Assembly (NCBI RefSeq): GCF_001885585.1
Contig: NZ_LSRP01000072.1
Location: forward strand, 28,859-92,858
Source of the DNA: Pararhizobium antarcticum
Lineage (GTDB): Bacteria; Pseudomonadota; Alphaproteobacteria; Rhizobiales; Rhizobiaceae
Reading direction: 5' to 3'
Length of the DNA stretch: 64,000 nt
Position 1 is the stretch's first letter. Each line of letters begins with the position of its first letter. Below are positions 8,772 to 17,407 of this stretch, one piece after another. The translations under genes were made by a program, and so were the position numbers. The notes beneath the pieces were generated by a model, which was not told the DNA's origin, did no database searches, and saw nothing but the letters and a program-made list of their open reading frames with translations.

Positions 8772-9580
8772 GGCATCGTAAACTTAACGGATGAAAGGCC
8801 AGCGAAAGACGCTATCCGCAGATCGCTCTTATGCTCGGGCGATTTTCGCCCACAGGCTCATCGCCTCCGCGCGTAGTTCGCGATGATGGCGGGAGGAAAT
8901 TTCTTGGTGCGGGATGTGAAATAGGTTGGCGATCGGGTCATGGATGGAGACGAAGCATTGTAGATGTCGCCGTGATTTGAAGCGCTTCATGATCCGCTCT
9001 CGCCGCCGGACTGGCTGGTGAGAATTGTCCGCCCGATTATTCAAAGCCTTATGGGAGCGATGCTCGACACCCGGCATGATCTCTCGCTTGGCTGCGCCGT
9101 AGGATCGCAGCTTGTCTGTGATCATCACACGCGGCGACCGTCCCTGCCCCTTCAAGAGCTTGCGCATGAGGCGCTTTGCAGCCTTTGCATTTCGGCGGCT
9201 TTGCACGAGAACGTCCAACACGAAACCGTCCTGGTCAACGGCGCGCCACAGCCAATGCTTCTTGTCGCGGATTGAAACAACGGCTTCATCGAGATGCCAC
9301 TTGTCCCCAAATCGAACGGATGATCGACGACGGATCTCGTTGGCAAAGGTGCGGCCGAATTTCTCCGTCCACAGCCGGACGGTCTGATGCGAGACAATGA
9401 TCCCACGCGCAGCCAGCAAGTCCTCGACCATTCGCAGGCTCAGAGGGAAACGGAAATAAAGCCACACGGCGCGGGTGATGACGTCAGCGGGAAAGCGATG
9501 TCGATGATAGATTCGATCACGGTCTGTCATGGCCCGTCATTCGCACATCAAATTCCACATTCCGTTAAGTTGACAATGCC
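8772..9580 (-). mobile_element. IS6-family element A
   Basis: An 809-base element bounded by imperfect inverted repeats: left GGCATCGTAAACTTAACGG at 8772, right in reverse complement GGCATTGTCAACTTAACGG ending at 9580. It contains one transposase gene. The flanking eight bases (TGCCGAGT and GATACTAT) do not match, so there is no target duplication, as expected after recombination or cointegrate resolution. Confidence 0.8.
8829..9530 (-). CDS. IS6-family transposase with aspartate at the third catalytic position
   Basis: A 233-residue protein with full IS6 architecture: N-terminal helix-turn-helix (residues 13-55) and a DDE domain. The first two acids are D81 (KWHLDEAVVS) and D139 (ITDKLRSYG). 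Where IS6 proteins have RAENSH, this copy reads RADNSH, so residue 168 is D (codon GAC) instead of E. The sister transposase at 32256-32969 keeps E. The change may weaken or abolish transposition. The frame is otherwise intact. Confidence 0.87.
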   Translation of the reverse strand: MTDRDRIYHRHRFPADVITRAVWLYFRFPLSLRMVEDLLAARGIIVSHQTVRLWTEKFGRTFANEIRRRSSVRFGDKWHLDEAVVSIRDKKHWLWRAVDQDGFVLDVLVQSRRNAKAAKRLMRKLLKGQGRSPRVMITDKLRSYGAAKREIMPGVEHRSHKALNNRADNSHQPVRRRERIMKRFKSRRHLQCFVSIHDPIANLFHIPHQEISSRHHRELRAEAMSLWAKIARA

Positions 9581-9889
9581 GATACTATACGTGCTGCGGT
9601 ATCGCTTCAGCATGAACATTCATTACAAACCCAGCGACGACGCCCATTTAAGGTCCAAGCTTGCGGCGCGCCTGCGGCCGATTATTTCCCCAGACAGCAC
9701 ACCCAGCCGGCATGCGAATGGCAATCGGCTGTTTCCTATTGCTTCATAGATTGGAAGCGGATCAGGGCAATTTAACTCCCGCGCCCTATTGTCGGCATAA
9801 TGTTGAAGCGCCGCAAGGAAGTATGTCTCGGCGATACGGCGCACGGGCGCGCGTGGTTCGCCCGATGGAGCCGCCTCTGACTGTTTGCC
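9581..9889. other. Intergenic stretch with one doubtful ORF
   Basis: About 310 bases between the IS6 element and the LysR gene. A minus-strand frame at 9623-9844 (73 codons) has reasonable composition but no ribosome site and no family I recognise. I see no RNA gene or clear terminator. Confidence 0.35.
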
Positions 9890-10825
9890 TCAGCTTTTAT
9901 AGTCCCGCTGTTGAAACGGTATTTCCTCGATCCGCTGCATGATCATCGCAATCAGATGCTGCTCAGCCCTGTTGACCCGGGTGCTCGGATTGGTGACCAC
10001 ATAGATGTCGATTGCCGGCGGGGTGTCATAGGGCGGAAGGCGCCAGAGAAGGCCCGCGTCGACGTCCTTTCTGGCCACATGGACTGGAAGCGGGCCGATG
10101 CCAAGGCCCGCCAGGATCATGCGGCGGACTTCCTCTAGGCTGGACGAGACGCCGACCACCCGGTCCTCCAGCTCGGCCTCTGCCCGCACCAGCGCAACCG
10201 GCCGCAAGGCGTCGGTGAGCCGATCCGTGCGGAAGGATACCGATGTTTCCCCGCGCAAATCAGACATATCAAGGCCCTCGCGGCCAAAAAGATGGTGCTC
10301 CGGACCGCAGAAAAAGCCGAAATATTCACGGAAAAGCCGCGCATAGTCGAGCCTCGGCTGTTTCTCGTGCACGAGACAGATGCCAATGCTGGCCTGACGC
10401 TGTCGCACAGCGCGCACGACGTCCTGGCTGGTCAGGACATCGATGCCGAGCGTCGCGCCCGGATAGCTGCGGTGAAAGGTTGAGAGGACCTCGTCGAGGA
10501 CGGGCGATACCACATGGCTCGCCATCGCTAGAGTGACATGGCCCGAGACCTCCTCGCCCATGTCACGGATGAGGATGCTCAGCCGGGAAATACTGCCGAA
10601 AATCTCGAGCGCTTCCTCGTAGAGCAGTTGGCCAGCCGGCGTGACATCAAACTTTCCAGGCGCGCGCGTAATCAGCCGCTTTGAAAGGCGCTGCTCCAGG
10701 CGACGAAGCGCGTTTGAAACGGTCGGTTGCTTGAGACCGAGGCTGTTGGCCGCCGCCGTGATCCCCTTTTCCTCGACGATCACCAAGAAGGTGCGGATCA
10801 GGTTCCAGTCGAGGTCCCAGACCAT
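9890..10825 (-). CDS. LysR-family transcriptional regulator
   Basis: About 311 residues, normal for LysR. The N-terminal helix-turn-helix is clear (NLIRTFLVIVEEKGITAAAN, then LKQPTVSNALRRLEQRL), followed by the effector-binding domain. The start at the ATG of MVWDLDWN (10825) has AAGGAAGG just upstream. It is divergent from the ABC/aminotransferase/BKACE operon and most likely controls it. The shared intergenic region has a LysR-type inverted repeat at 10894-10917. The co-inducer is probably the transported compound or a breakdown product (inference). Confidence 0.9.
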   Translation of the reverse strand: MVWDLDWNLIRTFLVIVEEKGITAAANSLGLKQPTVSNALRRLEQRLSKRLITRAPGKFDVTPAGQLLYEEALEIFGSISRLSILIRDMGEEVSGHVTLAMASHVVSPVLDEVLSTFHRSYPGATLGIDVLTSQDVVRAVRQRQASIGICLVHEKQPRLDYARLFREYFGFFCGPEHHLFGREGLDMSDLRGETSVSFRTDRLTDALRPVALVRAEAELEDRVVGVSSSLEEVRRMILAGLGIGPLPVHVARKDVDAGLLWRLPPYDTPPAIDIYVVTNPSTRVNRAEQHLIAMIMQRIEEIPFQQRDYKS

Positions 10826-10893
10826 GCGGCCTTCCTTGGTCGGGACGGCGCTGAGGCGGCTAGGCAAGGGCATTCTCCAAAACTATATCAACA

Positions 10894-10917
10894 ATTCTCA
10901 TTATCTATTTTGAGAAT
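10894..10917. promoter_or_regulatory. Candidate LysR operator
   Basis: ATTCTCA (10894-10900) and TGAGAAT (10911-10917) are perfect seven-base arms around a ten-base AT-rich spacer. This fits the T-N11-A style of LysR sites. It lies about 70 bases upstream of the LysR start and the same distance from the first transporter gene. Confidence 0.55.
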
Positions 10918-10984
10918 GTCACCTCTTCGGGCCAAACTCCAGACAATAAGAACAAATGGGAACAGTGACCGATCCTGCGCGGTC

Positions 10985-11875
10985 ATGCAAAATCAGACGG
11001 ATCAAAGGATGAGCGATCAGGCGTACACTGCACGCCCTTGGATATTGCTGTCTCCTGCATTGGGGGCGGTGACGTTCCTGCTGGCTGTACCGGTACTCTT
11101 CATCATTATCTATTCCTTCTGGCTGCGCTCAGCAGCCGGCGCGGAAATTCCCGGCTTCTTCCTTGACAACTGGAAGGAAGTCTTCAGCGATGCGTTCTAT
11201 CGCGACATCCTGTTCAGCACGCTGCGCATCGCCGTAATCACGACGGTGTTTTGCGCGTTGCTGGGCTACGTGCCCGCCTATTTCGTCGCCATGTCGCAGA
11301 CGCAGTTCAAGGCCCTGCTGTTGCTGCTCCTGATCCTGCCCTTCTGGATCAGCTACATCATCCGCACCATGTCCTGGATCAACATTCTCGGGGCCAGTGG
11401 TGCGCTGAACCGGACGCTGATCTATTTCGGCCTGATCGCTGAGCCCGTGCAATTCCTCTATAACGAAGGGGCCGTCATCCTTGGGCTCGTGCATTTTCTG
11501 CTGCCCTTTATGGTGCTCAACGTTTTTGTCAGCATCGACGGCATAGACCGCAACCTGCTCGACGCCTCCCGTTCTCTGGGCGCTTCCGGGTTCCAGTCTT
11601 TCCGCGAAGTCACCCTGCCCTTGTCGCTTCCGGGCCTAGCCGCCGGCGGATTGCTCTGCTTCGTGCTTTCGGCGGGCACCTATATCACGCCGCTCATTTT
11701 GGGCGGGCCGCGCGATGCGATGTTCGCCAATCTGGTGTTCGAGGCCATCATCACCCAACTCAACTGGCCGCTCGGCTCGGCGCTGTCGATCGTACTTCTG
11801 GTGGTGCTAGGCGCGATCGTCACGGTCTACAACCGACTGGCCGGTCTCGGCCAAATCGCGAAGTCGTTCGGATGA
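10985..11875 (+). CDS. ABC transporter permease, polyamine/PotB type
   Basis: About 296 residues with six predicted membrane segments. It carries the binding-protein-dependent permease loop: LLDASRSLGASGFQSFREVTLPLSLPGLAAG near residues 185-215 holds the EAA-like contact helix for the ATPase. It resembles PotB/PotH permeases for spermidine and putrescine. The start could be 10985 or 11009; neither has a strong ribosome site. It is the first gene of an operon with a second permease, binding protein, ATPase and three enzymes. Confidence 0.85.
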   Translation: MQNQTDQRMSDQAYTARPWILLSPALGAVTFLLAVPVLFIIIYSFWLRSAAGAEIPGFFLDNWKEVFSDAFYRDILFSTLRIAVITTVFCALLGYVPAYFVAMSQTQFKALLLLLLILPFWISYIIRTMSWINILGASGALNRTLIYFGLIAEPVQFLYNEGAVILGLVHFLLPFMVLNVFVSIDGIDRNLLDASRSLGASGFQSFREVTLPLSLPGLAAGGLLCFVLSAGTYITPLILGGPRDAMFANLVFEAIITQLNWPLGSALSIVLLVVLGAIVTVYNRLAGLGQIAKSFG

Positions 11876-11886
11876 GGGCAAGCATC

Positions 11887-12672
11887 ATGTCAGGCTGGTC
11901 CCTCATCAGGCTCTATACGATTGCCGTCTATCTCTTCCTGTTCCTGCCGGTCGCAGCCGTCGTGCTGCTGTCGTTCAATTCCAGCCAGTTCGGGTCCTTC
12001 CCGATGGAAGGCTTGAGCTTGCGCTGGTTTGTCCGGCTGTGGGAAAACGACGCGATCGTTCGTGCTTTCCGCGTTTCCATCCTTCTGGGAGCACTAACGG
12101 CGGTCATATCGACCGTTACCGGTATTCTGGCTGCAATCGCCCTGGTGCGCTACCGCTTCCCCGGCAAGGGCGCAGTGACGACGCTGCTGATCGCGCCGCT
12201 TCTGATCCCCGAAGTCGTTCTGGCCGTGGCGCTGCTGCTGTTCCTGCGCTGGCTGCATTTGCCCAAGAGTTTCGCGCTTCTGGTGCTGGGCCACGTGATC
12301 TTCACCCTGCCGTTTGTCGTGCTTGTGGTGCAGGCAAGACTGGTCGCGATCAAGCCGGAATATGAGGAGGCGGCGCTGAGCCTGGGCGCCAATCCGGTGC
12401 AGACGTTCTTTGCGGTGACACTTCCGCTGCTACTGCCCGCGGTGCTGGCCGGAATGCTATTCGCCTTCACCATGTCGTTCGACGACATCACCGGAACGAT
12501 GTTCTGGAAGCCCGGCGGGGTAGAAACCGTGCCGACGCAGATCTTCGCCATGCTGCGCAATTCCATATCGCCCGAGATCAACGCGCTGGGCACCGTGATG
12601 ATCGCCTTCACGATCCTCTTGCCACTCCTTGGCATGGCCATCGCCCGAAAAATGGCAGTCCACCGCAGATGA
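11887..12672 (+). CDS. ABC transporter permease, polyamine/PotC type
   Basis: About 261 residues with six membrane segments and the permease contact loop (EEAALSLGANPVQTFFAVTLPLLLPAVLAGM). It belongs with PotC/PotI permeases, the usual partner of the upstream PotB-type protein. GAGGGCAAG lies about eight bases before the ATG at 11887; an ATG at 11872 overlapping the upstream stop is also possible. Together the two permeases form the inner-membrane channel. Confidence 0.85.
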   Translation: MSGWSLIRLYTIAVYLFLFLPVAAVVLLSFNSSQFGSFPMEGLSLRWFVRLWENDAIVRAFRVSILLGALTAVISTVTGILAAIALVRYRFPGKGAVTTLLIAPLLIPEVVLAVALLLFLRWLHLPKSFALLVLGHVIFTLPFVVLVVQARLVAIKPEYEEAALSLGANPVQTFFAVTLPLLLPAVLAGMLFAFTMSFDDITGTMFWKPGGVETVPTQIFAMLRNSISPEINALGTVMIAFTILLPLLGMAIARKMAVHRR

Positions 12673-12745
12673 TAATCGCATGGAGCCATGGTCCGCAGCT
12701 CATCTATCGAAGAGCGGACATATCTTGCAAACTGGAGCCTTGAAT

Positions 12746-13891
12746 ATGGATGATACCAACCGTTACGAACGACTTCTGGACCGCTACCGCGACGGCAGCG
12801 TCAACCGCCGCAGTTTCCTGAGCCTGATCGGCGCCTCGGCTGCCGCCTATGGTGTGATGGGGAGCCCCTTCACTAAGTTCGCACAGGCAGCGACACCGGA
12901 CCAAATCCGCTTCGACGGCTGGGGTGGCGTCGTGTCGGAGGCTTTCCGCAAATTTGCTTTTGATCCCTACGCGGCAAAAACAGGCATCAAGGTGGTCGAT
13001 GGCACATTCGGCGGTGCCGACGAATACATTGCCCGCATCCGCTCAGGCCAGCCTGGCGAGTTCAACCTGGCCCACCTGTCCGGTGTGTTCGATTACTCCC
13101 GCTATCACGAACTCGGCCTGACATCAGAGCTGAACGAAGCCAATATTCCCAACCTTTCCAACGTCATCCCGGCGCTGCAGGACGTTTTCCGCAAGATCAC
13201 CGACGGCAAGCTTTCTGCGGTTCCCTACGACTACGGCACAACCAGCATTGCCTATAATCGTAAGTTCATCACCGATGAAGAGGTCAAGGAGAAGGGCGCT
13301 AAAATCCTTCTCGACCCGAAATACAAGGGCAAGATCGGCGGCTGGAGCGATTGGAAAACCCGCATCTGGTACGGCGCGCTGCAGACCGACCAGAACCCCA
13401 ACGACATCAAGGACATTGAAGCCGTATGGGATGCGATCCGCACAAACCGCGATCTCGTTCTGAAATACTGGACGTCGGGTGCCGAACTGATGAGCCTTCT
13501 GACCGAGGATGAAATCTACGTCACCGAGGGCTGGTCGGGCCGCATCAAGGCGCTGCAGGACCAGGGCCATGACATCGGCTATTTCGACCCCAAGGGCGGA
13601 CTTGGTTGGCAGGAATGCATCTTCGTCATCAAGGGCAGCCCAATGGAGGCCTGCGAGGAACTGGTTAACTTCATGCTGGAGCCGGAAGTCGCGATCGCGG
13701 TTGCCGAAGGCCAGCTCTATCCGCCGTCCCTCGACCCGCAGAAGGTCAAACTAACCGACAAGATCAAAAACCTTCCGGCCTTTGATCCGGCTGGAACGTT
13801 GTCCGGTCTCAACTTCTTCAATGCCGATTACTGGAACGGCAATGAGGCCGATTGGTCGAAGACCTATTCGCGCGTTGAACGCGGCTACTGA
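12746..13891 (+). CDS. Tat-exported ABC solute-binding protein, PotD/PotF-like
   Basis: About 381 residues. The N-terminus has a twin-arginine signal (NRRSFLSLIGASAAAYG, residues 20-36) with cleavage expected near FAQA. The mature part resembles periplasmic polyamine-binding proteins (DQIRFDGWGGVVSEAFRKF and the GGWSDWKTRIWYG region). Export in folded form is inferred from the Tat signal. It should deliver the substrate to the two permeases. An 11-base-pair hairpin follows the stop at once (13902-13928), suggesting the mRNA end here is protected so that more binding protein is made. Confidence 0.87.
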   Translation: MDDTNRYERLLDRYRDGSVNRRSFLSLIGASAAAYGVMGSPFTKFAQAATPDQIRFDGWGGVVSEAFRKFAFDPYAAKTGIKVVDGTFGGADEYIARIRSGQPGEFNLAHLSGVFDYSRYHELGLTSELNEANIPNLSNVIPALQDVFRKITDGKLSAVPYDYGTTSIAYNRKFITDEEVKEKGAKILLDPKYKGKIGGWSDWKTRIWYGALQTDQNPNDIKDIEAVWDAIRTNRDLVLKYWTSGAELMSLLTEDEIYVTEGWSGRIKALQDQGHDIGYFDPKGGLGWQECIFVIKGSPMEACEELVNFMLEPEVAIAVAEGQLYPPSLDPQKVKLTDKIKNLPAFDPAGTLSGLNFFNADYWNGNEADWSKTYSRVERGY

Positions 13892-13901
13892 TCAACGGTT
13901 T

Positions 13902-13928
13902 CGGAACGCCCGTCTCTCGGGCGTTCCG
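13902..13928 (+). promoter_or_regulatory. Intercistronic hairpin after the binding-protein gene
   Basis: CGGAACGCCCG (13902-13912) pairs perfectly with CGGGCGTTCCG (13918-13928) around a five-base loop. No U-tract follows, so it looks like an mRNA-stabilising element or partial attenuator rather than a full terminator. It lies ten bases after the binding-protein stop and 30 bases before the ATPase start. Confidence 0.6.
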
Positions 13929-13958
13929 GAGCACAAAACATTCTATGGAGTGGGCGAC

Positions 13959-15065
13959 ATGACGGAAATTGCAGGCAAGGCCGTGGAACTCGGCGGCATT
14001 GTCAAGCGCTTCGGCGCAGTGACGGCAGTGCACCGGATGGACCTGTCGATCGAGGAGGGCAGCTTCGTCACCTTGCTTGGCCCATCCGGCTGCGGCAAGA
14101 CAACGACCTTGCGCATGATTGCCGGACTGCTCGATCCCAGCGAAGGTGACATCACCATCAAGGGCAAAAGCGTCACGCGCACCCCGATCCACAAGCGCAA
14201 TCTCGGCATCGTCTTTCAAAACTACGCCCTGTTTCCACACAAGACCATCTACGACAACGTCGCCTTCGGCCTGAAATACCGCAAGCAGAGCCAAAGCGAG
14301 ATCGATGCGAAGGTCCGCCAGGCGCTGGATCTCGTGCAATTGCCCGACCTGTCCCATCGCTATCCCCGAGAATTGTCCGGCGGCCAGCAACAGCGCATCG
14401 CGCTGGCCCGCGCCATCGTTATCGAGCCGGACGTGTTGCTGCTCGACGAGCCGTTGTCGGCGCTCGACGCCAATCTCCGCGAAGACATGCGGGTGGAATT
14501 AAAGCGCATCCAGGCCCAGGTCGGCATCACCACCATCTTCGTCACCCACGACCAGTCCGAAGCGCTGGCCATGTCCGACAGGATCGTGGTCATGAGCAAA
14601 GGCCATATCGAGCAGATCGGCGCGCCGGAGGACGTCTATGTCAACCCGGCTTCAGCCTTCGTCGCGCGCTTCCTCGGCAATTCCAATCTGGTCGCGGGCG
14701 ACATCGTATCCCGCTCCGCCAGCGACGTGAACGTAACGATCGGCGGACTGGGCGGGCTGAAGGTTCCCCTGGGCCGCTCCCGCGACATGGCGGACGGCGA
14801 GCGCGCGATGGTGGTCGTGCGCGCCGAGCGGCTCTATCTCGATCAGTCCGAAGCGGAAACACCGGCGGATGCGGTATCACTCCCCGCTGAAATCACCGCC
14901 GTCGATTATCAGGGACAGGCCGCCCGCTATTTCGTGTCTGTCTGCGGCCATCAGATGCAGGCCATCAACCCGATCGAAACCCATCCTTACCGCCAGGGCG
15001 ACAAGGTCCGCGCCGTCATTCGCGGTCGCGACTGCGCCCTCGTTCCTTTCGAGGCCAGTGCATGA
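13959..15065 (+). CDS. ABC transporter ATP-binding protein, PotA type
   Basis: About 368 residues. Walker A GPSGCGKTT, Q-loop VFQNYALFPH, signature LSGGQQQR, Walker B VLLLDEPLSALD and the switch histidine (FVTHDQSEAL) are all present. A C-terminal TOBE-type domain (about 240-368) is as in PotA. It powers uptake by the polyamine-type permeases upstream. The start at 13959 follows a GGAGTGGGCGAC stretch. The stop overlaps the aminotransferase start. Confidence 0.9.
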   Translation: MTEIAGKAVELGGIVKRFGAVTAVHRMDLSIEEGSFVTLLGPSGCGKTTTLRMIAGLLDPSEGDITIKGKSVTRTPIHKRNLGIVFQNYALFPHKTIYDNVAFGLKYRKQSQSEIDAKVRQALDLVQLPDLSHRYPRELSGGQQQRIALARAIVIEPDVLLLDEPLSALDANLREDMRVELKRIQAQVGITTIFVTHDQSEALAMSDRIVVMSKGHIEQIGAPEDVYVNPASAFVARFLGNSNLVAGDIVSRSASDVNVTIGGLGGLKVPLGRSRDMADGERAMVVVRAERLYLDQSEAETPADAVSLPAEITAVDYQGQAARYFVSVCGHQMQAINPIETHPYRQGDKVRAVIRGRDCALVPFEASA

Positions 15066-16426
15066 TGACCAGACAGCATCCGCCGTCCAATCTGTTCTAC
15101 CAGAACCGCCAGCGGCGTCCGATGATTGGCGAGGCCCGTGGTATCTACATCTGGGATGCCGACGGCAAGCGCTATATCGACGGCTCGAGCGGCGCGATGG
15201 TCGCCAATCTCGGCCATGGCAACGAGCGGGTTCTGGCGGCCATGCGTGCGCAGATGGAAAAGGCGACGTTTGCCTACCGGCTGCATTTCGAGAACGAACC
15301 GGCCGAAAAACTCGCGCAAATGACGGCGGCGCGCATGCCGCCCGGCGTGAACAAGGTGTTCTTCGTGTCCGGCGGCTCGGAGGCCGTGGAAAGCGCAATC
15401 AAGCTGGCGCGTCAATATGCGATTGCCGTCGGCGAGAGCAGCCGCTGGAAGATCATATCCCGTTATCCGTCCTATCACGGGTCGACGCTCGGCGCTCTGG
15501 CGCTGACCGGAATGGACAATATGAGCGCGCCGTTTGCACAGATGCTGCGTGAAATGCCCAAGGTGCCGGCGCCAACCTGCTATCTCGATCATGATGATCT
15601 TTCGATGGACGAACGCGGGCTGCGTTACGCCGAAATGCTGCGCGCCGAAATCCTCGCCCAAGGCCCGGAAACGGTGTTGGCCTTCATCATGGAACCCGTC
15701 GGCGGCGCATCCACCGGCGCACTGGTGGCACCCGACAGCTATTACAAACGGGTGTCCGAAATCTGCCGCGAATTCGGCATCCTGCTGATCCTCGACGAGG
15801 TGATGACTGGCGCAGGGCGAACGGGGCGTTTTCTAGCAGCCGAACATTGGGGCCTGCAGCCCGACATCATCGCTCTGTCGAAAGGCTTTGCCGCCGGCTA
15901 TGCACCGCTTGGCGCAATGGTCGCCCATGAACGGCTGGTCGAACCGGTTCTGGCGCACGGCGGCTTCATTCATGGCTACACCTATGCCGGCAACCCGCTG
16001 GCCTGCGCGGCGGGCGTCGCCGTACTCGACGAAATCGACCGGCTGGCGCTGAGCCAGAAAGCGCAGGACATGGGCGCGCTACTCAAGGCCGAACTGATAG
16101 GGCTCAAGGCACGCTACCCCTTTATCGGCGATGTCCGCGGAAAGGGGTTGCTGCTGGCCTTTGAATTGGTGTCGGATGTCGAGACCATGACGCCGCTGCC
16201 GAAGGCGATGGACACGCATATCCACCTTGTCGAGGAGGCCTTTTCGCGCGGATTGATCCTCTATTCCCGGCGCACGCGCGGCGGTGTCGAAGGCGACCAC
16301 TTCATGGTCTGCCCGCCGCTCATCCTGACGGAAACGCAGATCGGCGAGATCATGGAAATCCTGACGGACAGTCTCGATGCCTTTGCCGATAAATTCGATC
16401 TCCCGCGTGGAAACCGATCCGCATGA
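15062..16426 (+). CDS. PLP-dependent class III aminotransferase
   Basis: A 454-residue fold-type I aminotransferase of the omega-amino acid/beta-alanine:pyruvate and putrescine aminotransferase group. Visible features are the SGGSEAVESAIKLAR phosphate region, the YHGSTLGALALTG segment, LILDEVMTGAGRTG with the cofactor aspartate, and the Schiff-base lysine in ALSKGFAAGY. It should move an amino group from an amine or beta/omega-amino acid to pyruvate or 2-oxoglutarate, giving an aldehyde or keto acid. It sits between the transporter ATPase and the BKACE gene with four-base overlaps on both sides. In this setting it may make the beta-keto acid that BKACE cleaves (inference). Confidence 0.88.
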   Translation: MMTRQHPPSNLFYQNRQRRPMIGEARGIYIWDADGKRYIDGSSGAMVANLGHGNERVLAAMRAQMEKATFAYRLHFENEPAEKLAQMTAARMPPGVNKVFFVSGGSEAVESAIKLARQYAIAVGESSRWKIISRYPSYHGSTLGALALTGMDNMSAPFAQMLREMPKVPAPTCYLDHDDLSMDERGLRYAEMLRAEILAQGPETVLAFIMEPVGGASTGALVAPDSYYKRVSEICREFGILLILDEVMTGAGRTGRFLAAEHWGLQPDIIALSKGFAAGYAPLGAMVAHERLVEPVLAHGGFIHGYTYAGNPLACAAGVAVLDEIDRLALSQKAQDMGALLKAELIGLKARYPFIGDVRGKGLLLAFELVSDVETMTPLPKAMDTHIHLVEEAFSRGLILYSRRTRGGVEGDHFMVCPPLILTETQIGEIMEILTDSLDAFADKFDLPRGNRSA

Positions 16427-17355
16427 CAGGCAAGATCATTATCACCTGCGCGCTGACGGGATCGATCCACACGCCGACGATGAGCCCCCATTTGCCGGTT
16501 ACGCCAGACGACATCACGACGCAGGCCCTGACCGCAGCCAGTGCCGGAGCCGCTATTCTGCACCTTCATGCGCGCGATCCCGAAACCGGCATGCCCAGCG
16601 CCCGCGCGGAACATTTCATGGGGTTTCTGCCCCGCATAAAGCAGGCGAGCGATGCCGTGATCAACATCTCCACCGGCGGATCCTCCCAAATGGCGCTGGA
16701 GGAGCGGCTGGCCCCTGCGTTGGCGGCGCAGCCGGAAATGTGCTCGCTCAATATGGGCTCGATGAATTTCGGCATCTTTCCGCTGGCCGACCGCTACGAC
16801 GATTGGAAACACCCGTGGGAGGAACCCTTTTTGCGGGCAACCAAGGACGTGGTGTTCAAAAACACCTTCTCCGACATCGAGCATATCCTGACGACGCTTG
16901 GAAAGGGCTACGGCACGCGCTTTGAATTCGAATGCTACGATGCCGGCCACATCCAGACCGTGGCCTATTATCTGAAGCAGGGGCTGATCAAGCCGCCGAT
17001 CTTCATCCAGTTCGTGCTGGGGATTCTCGGCGGCATCGATGCCAGTCCCGAAAGCCTGACCTTTCTGAAAGCGACCGCCGACCGGCTGCTGGGCGATACG
17101 TTCCGGTTCTCGGTGCTGGCAGCCGGCCGGCACCAGATGCGGCTTGCCACCATGGGTGCAGTCATGGGCGGACATGTGCGCGTCGGTCTGGAGGACAACC
17201 TCACGACTGGAGCCGGTCGCGCGCTTGCGCCCGACAATGCCCACCAGGTCTCCCGCATCCGCCGCATTATCGAAGAGATGGGCCTGGAAATCGCAACGCC
17301 GCAGGAGGCCCGCGAGATGCTCGCCCTCAAGGGAGGCGACCGCGTCGCGTTCTGA
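16423..17355 (+). CDS. Beta-keto acid cleavage enzyme (BKACE, former DUF849)
   Basis: A 310-residue TIM-barrel protein of the BKACE family, whose founder is the 3-keto-5-aminohexanoate cleavage enzyme (Kce) of lysine fermentation. These enzymes use zinc to convert a beta-keto acid plus acetyl-CoA into acetoacetate and a new CoA ester. The zinc ligands are in the LHLHARD motif (H47, H49). The SMNFG and GNxx-like region near residue 110 and the C-terminal GHVRVGLEDN stretch are typical. The start overlaps the aminotransferase stop (ATGA). The real beta-keto acid substrate is unknown. Confidence 0.88.
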   Translation: MTGKIIITCALTGSIHTPTMSPHLPVTPDDITTQALTAASAGAAILHLHARDPETGMPSARAEHFMGFLPRIKQASDAVINISTGGSSQMALEERLAPALAAQPEMCSLNMGSMNFGIFPLADRYDDWKHPWEEPFLRATKDVVFKNTFSDIEHILTTLGKGYGTRFEFECYDAGHIQTVAYYLKQGLIKPPIFIQFVLGILGGIDASPESLTFLKATADRLLGDTFRFSVLAAGRHQMRLATMGAVMGGHVRVGLEDNLTTGAGRALAPDNAHQVSRIRRIIEEMGLEIATPQEAREMLALKGGDRVAF

Positions 17356-17407
17356 TGCCCGGCAGCATCCCACGGCCCAGGCCGCAAAACCATAGGCAGA
17401 TACGATC

